DNA from: Dickeya fangzhongdai
GTDB lineage: Bacteria; Pseudomonadota; Gammaproteobacteria; Enterobacterales; Enterobacteriaceae
Reading direction: 5' to 3'
DNA length: 64,000 bases
NCBI RefSeq assembly: GCF_002812485.1
Contig: NZ_CP025003.1
Span: forward strand, 4,963,164-5,027,163
Each line of letters opens with the position of its first letter. The first letter of the stretch is position 1. The notes under the pieces were generated by a model that worked only from the letters and a program-made list of their open reading frames with translations, ran no database searches and was not told the DNA's origin. The position numbers and the translations under genes were made by a program. This document shows positions 12,133 to 21,533 of the stretch, one piece after another.

Positions 12133-12996
12133 ATGGCCGGCGCAAAAGAGATACGTAGTAAGATCGGAAGCGTCCAGAACACGCAGAAGATCACCAAAGC
12201 GATGGAAATGGTCGCCGCTTCCAAAATGCGTAAATCGCAGGATCGTATGGCGGCCAGCCGTCCTTATGCGGAAACCATACGCAAAGTGATTGGTCACCTT
12301 GCGTTAGGGAATCTGGAATATAAACACCCGTACCTGGAAGAGCGTGACGTCAAGCGCGTCGGGTATCTGGTGGTGTCTACCGACCGTGGCCTGTGTGGCG
12401 GCCTGAACATCAACCTGTTCAAGAAGCTGCTGGGCGAAATGAAAGCCTGGAATGAAAAAGGCGCCGAGATCGATTTGGCGATGATTGGTTCCAAAGGCGT
12501 CTCTTTCTTCGGTTCAGTAGGCGCAAACATTGTTGCTCAGGTTACCGGCATGGGGGATAACCCTTCGCTGTCCGAATTGATCGGGCCGGTGAAAGTCATG
12601 CTGCAGGCCTACGACGAAGGTCGTCTGGACAAACTGTACGTGGTGAGCAACAAGTTCATCAATACCATGTCTCAGGTTCCACAAGTTGTTCAGCTGCTGC
12701 CGCTGCCTCCGGCGGAAGAGGGCGAGCTGACGAAAAAATCCTGGGATTACCTGTATGAACCCGATCCTAAGTCGCTACTGGATACCCTGTTGCGCCGCTA
12801 TGTGGAGTCTCAGGTTTATCAGGGCGTCGTAGAAAACCTGGCCAGTGAACAGGCCGCGCGAATGGTAGCGATGAAGGCCGCAACGGATAACGGCGGCAAC
12901 CTGATCAAAGAGCTGCAGTTGGTTTACAACAAGGCTCGTCAGGCAAGCATCACTCAGGAACTCACCGAAATCGTATCGGGAGCCTCCGCGGTTTAA
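12133..12996 (+). CDS. atpG: ATP synthase F1 subunit gamma
   Basis: Gamma is the central rotor shaft, 287 residues, matching the family. The N-terminal helix ([20 protein letters not shown]) and the C-terminal helix ([18 protein letters not shown]) form its coiled coil. AGGAG precedes the ATG. Confidence 0.98.
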   Translation: MAGAKEIRSKIGSVQNTQKITKAMEMVAASKMRKSQDRMAASRPYAETIRKVIGHLALGNLEYKHPYLEERDVKRVGYLVVSTDRGLCGGLNINLFKKLLGEMKAWNEKGAEIDLAMIGSKGVSFFGSVGANIVAQVTGMGDNPSLSELIGPVKVMLQAYDEGRLDKLYVVSNKFINTMSQVPQVVQLLPLPPAEEGELTKKSWDYLYEPDPKSLLDTLLRRYVESQVYQGVVENLASEQAARMVAMKAATDNGGNLIKELQLVYNKARQASITQELTEIVSGASAV

Positions 12997-14427
<1,431 letters not shown>

Positions 14428-14447
14428 CGCCTTGATAGGAGGGTGAT

Positions 14448-14870
14448 ATGGCTGCTATGACTTACCATCTGGATGTCGTTAGTGCGGAACAGGCAATGTT
14501 TTCCGGTCTGGTGCAGAAGATCCAGGTGACCGGTAGCGAAGGCGAACTGGGAATCTATCCTGGCCACGCCCCCCTGCTCACGGCCATTAAGCCTGGTATG
14601 GTGCGCATTGTTAAACAGCACGGCGAAGAAGAGTATATCTACCTGTCCGGCGGTATCCTTGAGGTACAGCCGAACATGGTGACCGTGCTGTCCGATACCG
14701 CCATTCGTGGGCAGGATCTTGATGAAGCGCGTGCGCTGGAAGCGAAACGCAGAGCGGAAGAGCATATCCGCAATTCACACGGTGATGTGGATTATGCTCA
14801 GGCTTCTGCCGATCTGGCAAAAGCCATTGCCAAGCTGCGCGTCATTGAGCTGACCAAAAAAGCGATGTAA
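14448..14870 (+). CDS. atpC: ATP synthase F1 subunit epsilon
   Basis: Epsilon is the inhibitory subunit of the rotor, 140 residues: an N-terminal beta sandwich and a C-terminal helical hairpin. The start ATGGCTGCTATGACT follows a strong AGGAGGGTG. The family usually begins [10 protein letters not shown], so one extra alanine is present here. It is the last atp gene and is followed by a terminator. Confidence 0.97.
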   Translation: MAAMTYHLDVVSAEQAMFSGLVQKIQVTGSEGELGIYPGHAPLLTAIKPGMVRIVKQHGEEEYIYLSGGILEVQPNMVTVLSDTAIRGQDLDEARALEAKRRAEEHIRNSHGDVDYAQASADLAKAIAKLRVIELTKKAM

Positions 14871-14898
14871 CAGATGCAGATGTAACCATCATGCAGAT

Positions 14899-14933
14899 GT
14901 AAAAAAGCCAGCTGAATCAGCTGGCTTTTTTTA
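14899..14933 (+). terminator. Rho-independent terminator of the atp operon
   Basis: AAAAAAGCCAGCTG and CAGCTGGCTTTTTTT form a stem with a short loop and flanking A and T runs. It can work in both directions, serving atpC and the convergent pelX. Confidence 0.9.
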
Positions 14934-14998
14934 TGCCCGACGCGCCGTCGGGCTGGTGTTGACGGGCACCGCTTTTGGCGCCCTCAGATTTATGCCGG

Positions 14999-17203
14999 TT
15001 ATTTCTTCTTCAGAAAATCACCCAATTGCAGATTGCCTTTTTCATCGCGACTGAAGACCGCCGGCACCGCGACGGATTTGTAATTCGCCGTGGTGATCTC
15101 CTTGCCCTGACTGTTGAGCGCACGGTTATTCTTGATGAAATAGTTGCTGGCATCCACTCGGCCCACCACCGCATCGTCATACTTACCGGGTTGAGTACGC
15201 AGCGAAACGTTGTTTTTGAAAATCCCTTGTTTTTCCGGGCCATAGTAAGGGCTTGGGCGGAAGATAAAGTTGAAGCGAACGTTATCCAGCGCGATGTTGT
15301 TGGTGACTTGCAGCGCGCCTGGGTTGAAGTTGTCGCTGAACCCGTCCATGTGGTTGCCGATAGCGATGCTATTTTTCACCTGATGAGCCACTGGCTGGCC
15401 TTCGCCCCCCAGTTTAAAGCCGTTGCTGGTGTTGTTGACCGAAATGGAATTCTCGATCACCACAACCCCGTTCGGGCCGTCTTCAATTTTGTTGAACAGG
15501 TCGAAGCCGTCATCAACATTGTCATGGGAGAATGCGCCGCGAATCACGTTACCCTCGCCGACGCGCATTTTCACGGCGAAGCCGTCCGCATCTTTTTTGC
15601 TGGGATCCTGATTGCTGTGCGATTCCGAGTTCAGAATCAGGTTATGGCTGGCCCACAGCGGACGACCCACGCTGTCGCTGGAGGAAACCTGAATACCGGT
15701 GTTGTCGCAGTGGTGCGCCAGCACGCGTTCAATCTGGTTGTAGCTGCCCTCAATACGGAAGCTTTTTTCCGTGATTTCAACGCCTTTGACTTTCCAGTAG
15801 CTGGCGTTGAGCTGTAGCCCGTGGAATACCGCTTTTTTGCCGGCCGGCATCAACGTTTTAATTCCGTTGGCGTTGCCGCTGGCGCTGACCGGAATCACGG
15901 TGGCGCTGTAATCGCCGTCCATCAACCACAGCGTGCCGCCGGCCTGCAGGGCGTTAATGGCCGTTTTGATATCCAGCGGCGCGTTCTTGCTGCCGTTGTT
16001 GTCGGCTTTGCCTTCCGGAGAAACATACAGATTTTTGGCATCGGCCAGCTTGATTTTTTCCACGCTGAACGAGGTTTCTTTCGCCGTTTTGTCTTCGCCT
16101 TCACCCGGCAGGTAAACCAGTTTGAAATCGGATTTAGGCTGCGTCAGCTTCGCGGTAAGAGAGAAATAATCGCCGGCGCGAATTTTTTGCGGTTTGCCGA
16201 GCGATTTGCCGTTCTGGAACACTTCAATAGTGCCGTTGTAATTGACCCGCGCCTGTACCGGGTAGGTCTCGCTGGCGGAGAGCGGGGAAGATGCAACCTG
16301 CAACAACGGCGCATTGACTTCTGCTTTGAATGGGGCGGAAGGTTTGGTGTTGGCCGGGCTGGTGGTCAGACTGGCATTGCTGATGGTGATCTTCGCGTTA
16401 CGGGAGGCGAAGAACCCCACATAGTAGTGATTCTTGTCCTGATGAGTGACTAAATCCGCGCCTTTTACCGTCTTGCTGACCCACTGGTCGCTGCCCTTGG
16501 GCGCATAAGAGGTGATGAAGCCGTCATCCGTGCGTTCCAGTTTCAGGCGGAACGTTGGCGTTTGTTCCAGATTGATTTTTTCCTGATAGCTGGCGCGGGT
16601 GATTTGTGCGTTGGTATTACCCCAGGGCTGCGTAACGCCATCGCGGCTGATGAGCTGCATCTTCACTTCGGTTTTCGATTTTTTATCCTGCGTCATGATG
16701 GCGTTCATCACCATGTTCGATGCCGCCGGAAACTCTTCGTATCCCTCTTTCAACGGCTCCTGACGCGGTACGCCGAGAATATCGCGCACCAGCAGGCCGG
16801 CGCCTTCCTGAGCGTTGGGTTTGGCGTCGCTTTCCGGGCCGAACTGATCGACCGTCACATCGGATTGCAGCGTGAAATTCACGTTGGCGGGCAACTGCGT
16901 GTAGAAGAAGGTCAAGCCGTCATGCGTATTGGCGATTTTTCCTCCCCGGCTTTCGATAGTGATCGGCGCGGACAGGTCGACCTTGTCATTTACTGTCAGC
17001 TTTTTGCCGTTGATGGTGACGTCGTTGACGCCCACCTTGTCCGGCAGGACGTTGGTCGCGAAATTCACATCCGTGGACTGGCCGAACGCGATGCTATGCC
17101 AGACTGGCGCGGTATCCTGAGTGGCGGCAACGGCGGTATTGGAACCCAGAAGCAAAAAAGAATTTAGGGCGACAGAGAGAAGCCCCGAAGCAGCGTATTT
17201 CAT
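14999..17203 (-). CDS. pelX: Exopolygalacturonate lyase, polysaccharide lyase family 9 (PelX type)
   Basis: This is a secreted pectin-degrading lyase that cleaves polygalacturonate by beta-elimination. From the ATG at 17203 it has 734 residues with a clear signal peptide (MKYAASGLLSVALNSFLLLG, cleavage near AVAA-TQD). The C-terminal part is a right-handed beta helix of PL9, with the calcium- and substrate-binding stretches DADGFAVKMR and NVDDGFDLFN. The large N-terminal extension and the length (about 750) fit PelX, the periplasmic exo-acting enzyme of Dickeya, rather than the shorter endo-acting PelL. A longer frame starting at 17323 lacks the signal sequence at its N-terminus and was rejected. 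A KdgR operator lies upstream. Confidence 0.88.
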   Translation of the reverse strand: MKYAASGLLSVALNSFLLLGSNTAVAATQDTAPVWHSIAFGQSTDVNFATNVLPDKVGVNDVTINGKKLTVNDKVDLSAPITIESRGGKIANTHDGLTFFYTQLPANVNFTLQSDVTVDQFGPESDAKPNAQEGAGLLVRDILGVPRQEPLKEGYEEFPAASNMVMNAIMTQDKKSKTEVKMQLISRDGVTQPWGNTNAQITRASYQEKINLEQTPTFRLKLERTDDGFITSYAPKGSDQWVSKTVKGADLVTHQDKNHYYVGFFASRNAKITISNASLTTSPANTKPSAPFKAEVNAPLLQVASSPLSASETYPVQARVNYNGTIEVFQNGKSLGKPQKIRAGDYFSLTAKLTQPKSDFKLVYLPGEGEDKTAKETSFSVEKIKLADAKNLYVSPEGKADNNGSKNAPLDIKTAINALQAGGTLWLMDGDYSATVIPVSASGNANGIKTLMPAGKKAVFHGLQLNASYWKVKGVEITEKSFRIEGSYNQIERVLAHHCDNTGIQVSSSDSVGRPLWASHNLILNSESHSNQDPSKKDADGFAVKMRVGEGNVIRGAFSHDNVDDGFDLFNKIEDGPNGVVVIENSISVNNTSNGFKLGGEGQPVAHQVKNSIAIGNHMDGFSDNFNPGALQVTNNIALDNVRFNFIFRPSPYYGPEKQGIFKNNVSLRTQPGKYDDAVVGRVDASNYFIKNNRALNSQGKEITTANYKSVAVPAVFSRDEKGNLQLGDFLKKK

Positions 17204-17247
17204 GTTTTCCCCATCATTATTTGTTATTGATCGGCGCATTATGTCAA

Positions 17248-17268
17248 AAAATGAAACACTGTTTCTTT
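17248..17268. promoter_or_regulatory. KdgR operator upstream of pelX
   Basis: AAATGAAACACTGTTTCTT matches the KdgR consensus (GAAA, five bases, TTTC, with AT-rich flanks) almost perfectly. It lies 45-65 bp before the pelX start. KdgR represses pectinolysis genes in soft-rot bacteria until 2-keto-3-deoxygluconate forms. Confidence 0.85.
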
Positions 17269-17303
17269 TGGCTGCTTCACAAACTGAACGGCAGAATTCA
17301 CCT

Positions 17304-17326
17304 GATGAAACAATTAGTTTCATTTT
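17304..17326. promoter_or_regulatory. Second, weaker KdgR-like element
   Basis: GATGAAACAATTAGTTTCATT is a palindrome with GAAA and TTTC arms, but seven bases apart instead of five. A further degenerate copy (ATGAAACAGCGGTTTGT) is at 17347-17363. They may be auxiliary sites or sites for another regulator. Confidence 0.45.
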
Positions 17327-17599
17327 GTTATCCCGGTCTCGATTTTATGAAACAGCGGTTTGTATTCCTCGCGTGTTTTATGTCTGAGCACGGTCGGAGA
17401 AAACCGGCGGCGAGCGCGTTTCGCATTACCCAAATCCTGCCGGGTTGGGTAAACTCTGATGACTGTATTTTTTCAGCCCCGGATTGGCTCTGAGACGTAT
17501 TTTTCGCTGAAAAATATGTAGTAATCCGGCGCGATAACGGGTTTACTTTCGTTCGTCCGCCTTCAGCGGGACACCATTCAGTTTTTAGTCAGGATGCCT

Positions 17600-18970
17600 A
17601 TGTCAAACAGTGCAATGAGTGTGGTTATCCTCGCCGCCGGCAAGGGAACCCGCATGTATTCCGATCTTCCCAAAGTCCTCCACCCTCTGGCGGGTAAACC
17701 CATTGTTCAGCATGTAATTGATGCCGCGATGGACGTTGGCGCCCGGCGCATTCACCTGGTTTACGGGCATGGCGCGGATCTGATCCGGGAAACGCTGACG
17801 GAAACGTCGCTTAACTGGGTATTGCAGGCCGAGCAGTTGGGAACCGGTCATGCGGTGCAGCAGGCGGCCGACGGTTTTGACGATAACGAAGACATCCTGA
17901 TTCTGTACGGCGATGTGCCGCTTATCTCCCCTGAAACGCTGCAACGTCTGGTGGCGGCCAAGCCGCAAGGCGGGATTGGCCTGCTGACCGTCAATCTGGC
18001 CGACCCCAGCGGTTACGGCCGTATTGTGCGGGACAACGGCGAAGTGGTGGGGATCGTTGAGCACAAAGACGCCACCGAGCAGCAGCGTGCGATCAATGAA
18101 ATCAATACCGGCATTCTGGTGGCGGGCGGCCGTGATTTGAAGCGTTGGTTAAGCCAGCTCAATAATCACAATGTGCAGGGCGAATATTATCTTACCGATA
18201 TCATCGCCATGGCGGCGCAGGAAGGCCAGCGCGTGGTGGCGGTGCAGCCATCGCGGTTGAGCGAAGTGGAAGGCATCAACAACCGCCTGCAACTGGCGAC
18301 GCTGGAGCGCACTTATCAGCGCGAGCAAGCCGAGCAGTTGTTGCTGGCTGGCGTCATGCTGCTAGATCCGGCCCGTTTCGATCTGCGTGGCGAACTGGAA
18401 CACGGGCGTGATGTGACGATCGATGCCAATGTCATTCTGGAAGGCCGGGTGACGCTGGGTCATCGGGTTAAAATCGGCGCGGGCTGCGTGATCAAAAATA
18501 GCGTGATCGGCGACGATTGCGAACTCAGCCCTTACACCGTGGTGGAAAACGCAGTGTTGGAAGCGCGTTGTACTATCGGCCCGTTCGCCCGCCTGCGCCC
18601 CGGCGCGGTGCTGGAAGAGGACGCGCACGTAGGCAACTTTGTCGAATTGAAGAAAGCGCGTCTCGGCAAAGGGTCGAAGGCCGGTCATCTGACCTACCTC
18701 GGCGACGCTGATATCGGCGCGGGCGTGAACATCGGCGCGGGCGTCATTACCTGTAACTACGATGGCGCCAACAAGCACCAGACGGTTATCGGCGACGACG
18801 TGTTCGTCGGTTCGGATAGCCAGTTGATAGCGCCGGTCAAGGTGGCCAACGGCGCAACCATCGCGGCGGGCACTACGGTAACCCGTAATGTGGGTGAAAA
18901 TGAACTGGTCATCAGCCGCGTCAAACAGACCCATATCACGGGCTGGAAACGTCCGGTGAAGAAAAAATAG
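17600..18970 (+). CDS. glmU: Bifunctional UDP-GlcNAc pyrophosphorylase / glucosamine-1-phosphate acetyltransferase
   Basis: GlmU makes UDP-N-acetylglucosamine for peptidoglycan and lipid A: the C-terminal domain acetylates GlcN-1-P and the N-terminal domain attaches UMP. The ATG at 17600 gives 456 residues, the E. coli length, and has AGGA at a usable distance; an ATG six bases earlier sits on the ribosome site. The nucleotidyltransferase motif is [11 protein letters not shown] near residues 11-21. The second half is a left-handed beta helix of hexapeptide repeats ending GWKRPVKKK. glmS follows. Confidence 0.97.
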   Translation: MSNSAMSVVILAAGKGTRMYSDLPKVLHPLAGKPIVQHVIDAAMDVGARRIHLVYGHGADLIRETLTETSLNWVLQAEQLGTGHAVQQAADGFDDNEDILILYGDVPLISPETLQRLVAAKPQGGIGLLTVNLADPSGYGRIVRDNGEVVGIVEHKDATEQQRAINEINTGILVAGGRDLKRWLSQLNNHNVQGEYYLTDIIAMAAQEGQRVVAVQPSRLSEVEGINNRLQLATLERTYQREQAEQLLLAGVMLLDPARFDLRGELEHGRDVTIDANVILEGRVTLGHRVKIGAGCVIKNSVIGDDCELSPYTVVENAVLEARCTIGPFARLRPGAVLEEDAHVGNFVELKKARLGKGSKAGHLTYLGDADIGAGVNIGAGVITCNYDGANKHQTVIGDDVFVGSDSQLIAPVKVANGATIAAGTTVTRNVGENELVISRVKQTHITGWKRPVKKK

Positions 18971-18978
18971 TCTTACCC

Positions 18979-19030
18979 CCCTCGGATGCTGCGATCTTCG
19001 CTGACGCGTGGAAGAAAAAGGATCCGAGGG
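18979..19030 (+). repeat. Inverted repeat in the glmU-glmS spacer (first)
   Basis: CCCTCGGAT at 18979-18987 pairs with ATCCGAGGG at 19022-19030 around a 34-base internal segment. There is no U-run, so it is probably an mRNA structure after glmU rather than a terminator. Confidence 0.5.
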
Positions 19031-19053
19031 CGGAATGCGTCTTGAGATAAGAC

Positions 19054-19094
19054 GGTTTTGGCCTGCGTTGCGCTGGCGAGCGCAGGCCAAAACA
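19054..19094 (+). repeat. Inverted repeat in the glmU-glmS spacer (second)
   Basis: TTTTGGCCTGCG and CGCAGGCCAAAA form a 12-bp stem about 110 bp upstream of glmS. In E. coli the glmS leader carries an inhibitory hairpin that is opened by the small RNA GlmZ with Hfq, and the glmUS transcript is cut by RNase E in this spacer. Whether this stem has that role is inference. Confidence 0.55.
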
Positions 19095-19204
19095 TAATAA
19101 TTCCCCATTCTCTACAAGGCTCGGGGAACCCGGAATAAACCGGAACAATCAGGTCTAAAGACATCGTGGTGACACAATATGTCACTTTTACAGGAATACA
19201 ACCG

Positions 19205-21040
19205 ATGTGTGGAATTGTAGGCGCTGTTGCGCAACGAGATATTGCTGAGATCCTGCTGGAGGGGCTACGCCGCCTCGAGTACCGTGGTTATGACTCTGCC
19301 GGTCTGGCGGTGGTGAATGGCGAAGGACAGGTGTCCCGCCTGCGCCGTCTGGGCAAGGTGCAGGTGCTGGCGCAGGCGGCGGAAGAACAGCCGCTGGTCG
19401 GCGGAACCGGTATCGCTCACACCCGCTGGGCGACTCACGGCGAGCCGTCCGAACAAAATGCTCACCCGCATGTGTCGGAGCACATTATCGTGGTGCACAA
19501 CGGGATTATCGAAAACCATGAGCCGCTGCGCGAGCTGATGGTATCCCGTGGTTATCGTTTTGTCTCCGAAACCGATACCGAAGTGGTGGCGCATCTGGTG
19601 CACTGGGAACAGCAGCAGAACGGCGGTTCGCTGCTGGACATCGTGCAGCGCGTTATCCCGCAACTGCGCGGCGCGTACGGCATGGTGCTGCTGGATAGCC
19701 GCGACCCCAACGTGCTGGTTGCCGCGCGCTCCGGTAGCCCGCTGGTGATTGGCCGCGGCGTGGGCGAAAACTTCATTGCCTCCGACCAACTGGCGCTGCT
19801 GCCGGTAACCCGCCGTTTCATCTTTCTGGAAGAAGGCGATATCGCTGAAGTCACTCGTCGTACGGTACGTATCGTTAACCGTCAGGGGCAGGACGTTAAT
19901 CGCGAAGAGATTGAATCAAAAGTACAGTACGACGCTGGCGACAAAGGCGCGTACCGTCACTACATGCAGAAAGAGATCTACGAACAGCCGATGGCGATCA
20001 AAAACACCCTGGAAGGGCGTTTTAGCCACGGCGAAATCAACCTGTCCGAGCTTGGCCCGCAAGCCGATGCGCTGCTGGCAAAAGTCCAGCATATCCAGAT
20101 TATCGCCTGCGGCACGTCTTACAACTCCGGCATGGTGTCGCGCTACTGGTTCGAGTCGCTGGCGGGGATTCCGTGCGACGTGGAAATCGCGTCTGAATTC
20201 CGTTACCGCAAACCGGCGGTGCGCGCCAACAGCCTGATGATTACCCTGTCCCAGTCCGGCGAAACCGCCGACACGCTGGCGGCATTACGTTTGTCGAAAG
20301 AGCTGGGATATCTGGGCTCGTTGGCGATTTGCAACGTAGCGGGTTCATCGCTGGTGCGCGAGTCGGATCTGGCGTTGATGACCCGTGCCGGCACTGAAAT
20401 CGGCGTGGCGTCCACCAAGGCGTTCACTACTCAGTTGACGGTGTTGCTGATGCTGGTGGCGCGTATCGGTCGTCTGCGCGGTATGGATGCCCGTATCGAA
20501 CACGATATCGTGCATGCTCTGCAGGCGTTGCCGGCGCGTATCGAACAGATGTTGTCGCAGGACAAGCTGATCGAATCGCTGGCGGAAGGTTTCTCCGACA
20601 AACACCACGCCTTGTTCCTGGGGCGCGGCGACCAGTACCCGATTGCGATGGAAGGGGCGCTCAAACTCAAGGAGATCTCCTATATCCATGCGGAAGCCTA
20701 TGCGGCGGGTGAATTGAAGCACGGCCCGCTGGCGCTGATCGACGCGGATATGCCGGTGGTGGTGGTCGCACCCAACAACGACCTGCTGGAAAAACTGAAA
20801 TCCAACATCGAAGAAGTCCGCGCCCGCGGCGGCGAACTCTACGTGTTTGCCGACGAACAGGCCGGTTTCACCTCCGACAGCGACATGATGAAGATCATTC
20901 AGTTGCCGCACGTGGAAGAGGTGATTGCGCCAATCTTCTACACTGTGCCGTTGCAACTGCTGTCTTACCATGTGGCGCTGATCAAAGGCACCGACGTGGA
21001 CCAGCCGCGTAACCTGGCGAAATCGGTGACGGTGGAGTAA
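19205..21040 (+). CDS. glmS: Glutamine-fructose-6-phosphate aminotransferase
   Basis: GlmS makes glucosamine-6-phosphate from fructose-6-phosphate and glutamine, the entry step to amino sugars. The start at 19205 gives Met-Cys-Gly-Ile, so the catalytic cysteine becomes the N-terminus after Met removal; the 13-residue extension from 19166 would destroy this and was rejected. It has 611 residues: an N-terminal glutaminase domain followed by two SIS sugar isomerase domains, and it ends [10 protein letters not shown]. The 3-prime end is the conserved Tn7 target recognised by TnsD. Regulation by GlmZ/GlmY is likely from the family and from the leader structure. Confidence 0.97.
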   Translation: MCGIVGAVAQRDIAEILLEGLRRLEYRGYDSAGLAVVNGEGQVSRLRRLGKVQVLAQAAEEQPLVGGTGIAHTRWATHGEPSEQNAHPHVSEHIIVVHNGIIENHEPLRELMVSRGYRFVSETDTEVVAHLVHWEQQQNGGSLLDIVQRVIPQLRGAYGMVLLDSRDPNVLVAARSGSPLVIGRGVGENFIASDQLALLPVTRRFIFLEEGDIAEVTRRTVRIVNRQGQDVNREEIESKVQYDAGDKGAYRHYMQKEIYEQPMAIKNTLEGRFSHGEINLSELGPQADALLAKVQHIQIIACGTSYNSGMVSRYWFESLAGIPCDVEIASEFRYRKPAVRANSLMITLSQSGETADTLAALRLSKELGYLGSLAICNVAGSSLVRESDLALMTRAGTEIGVASTKAFTTQLTVLLMLVARIGRLRGMDARIEHDIVHALQALPARIEQMLSQDKLIESLAEGFSDKHHALFLGRGDQYPIAMEGALKLKEISYIHAEAYAAGELKHGPLALIDADMPVVVVAPNNDLLEKLKSNIEEVRARGGELYVFADEQAGFTSDSDMMKIIQLPHVEEVIAPIFYTVPLQLLSYHVALIKGTDVDQPRNLAKSVTVE

Positions 21041-21102
21041 GAAGGTTTTCCGTCTAAACGACGAAATCGATATTTTTCAATATCAACCTGAAAAACGAGT
21101 AA

Positions 21103-21134
21103 TAAAAGCCCTGGGGTTTATCTCAGGGCTTTTT
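21103..21134 (+). terminator. Rho-independent terminator of glmS
   Basis: AAAAGCCCTG and CAGGGCTTTTT form a stem after an AATA run, about 65 bp after the glmS stop. It lies just past the canonical Tn7 insertion point. Confidence 0.85.
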
Positions 21135-21177
21135 GGTCACCCTATCTAAGAATGACAGGACGATTAGGTAATAAATA

Positions 21178-21399
21178 TCATTTTATTTTATTCGACAGTT
21201 CATTGAGTTTCTTTTTTATATCTTCGACTTCTCTGGTCAATTTCTCATTCTGATCTTCCAGCTTTTCTATTTTTTTCTGTAATTCATTGAAATCACGGAT
21301 TTGAATTTCTGAGCGATAAATATCCCTACCGAACGTATCAGTCACCACTATGTATTGATAGTCTCTATCTGAAGTTTCAAGATCAATAGCACTGACCAT
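21178..21399 (-). CDS. Small coiled-coil protein, possibly a secreted protein with a disrupted start
   Basis: I do not recognise the family. From the ATG at 21399 the product is 73 residues: a short N-terminal region with YQYIVVTDTFGRDIYRS, then a heptad-rich coiled coil (about residues 36-73) of Lys, Glu, Leu and Ile ending in NELSNKIK. That ATG has no ribosome site. Upstream in the same frame lies KKILIVDLFLSTSFMVSA, a good signal-peptide core, and a strong AAAGGAG with two ATGs (21452 and 21448). Both ATGs are out of frame across a run of seven A (T7 at 21435-21441). One A more (from 21452) or one less (from 21448) would restore an intact signal peptide. The gene may be frameshifted, phase-variable or mis-sequenced. 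Confidence 0.5.
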   Translation of the reverse strand: MVSAIDLETSDRDYQYIVVTDTFGRDIYRSEIQIRDFNELQKKIEKLEDQNEKLTREVEDIKKKLNELSNKIK

Positions 21400-21434
21400 A
21401 AACGATGTGGATAAAAACAGATCGACTATGAGTA

Positions 21435-21463
21435 TTTTTTTGCTGCATGCATGTAACTCCTTT
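21435..21463 (-). promoter_or_regulatory. Strong ribosome site and start codons out of frame across A7
   Basis: On the minus strand AAAGGAG (21463-21457) is followed by ATG at 21452 and ATG at 21448, then seven A. Read as given, both frames stop within 8 to 22 codons. A change of one base in the A run joins them to the coiled-coil frame. Confidence 0.55.
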
Positions 21464-21533
21464 GGGTATTAGCTCTGTTTCACTTTATACCTGTAATTAA
21501 CACTTAGCTAATCAGAGAAATCTGTCTCTATTG

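Larger units (their letters stand above)
17204..17599. other. pelX-glmU divergent promoter region
   Basis: No coding sequence is supported in these 396 bp. The pelX-proximal part holds a canonical KdgR box and two weaker GAAA/TTTC elements. The glmU-proximal part has no operator I recognise. Confidence 0.6.

Noticed and set aside
14975..15817. A 280-codon plus-strand frame opposite pelX
   Set aside because: It is the complement of the beta-helix repeats of pelX, and it overlaps the atp terminator.
21041..21130. Tn7 end sequences after glmS
   Set aside because: I saw no Tn7-like terminal repeats or transposase genes; only the conserved target region is present.
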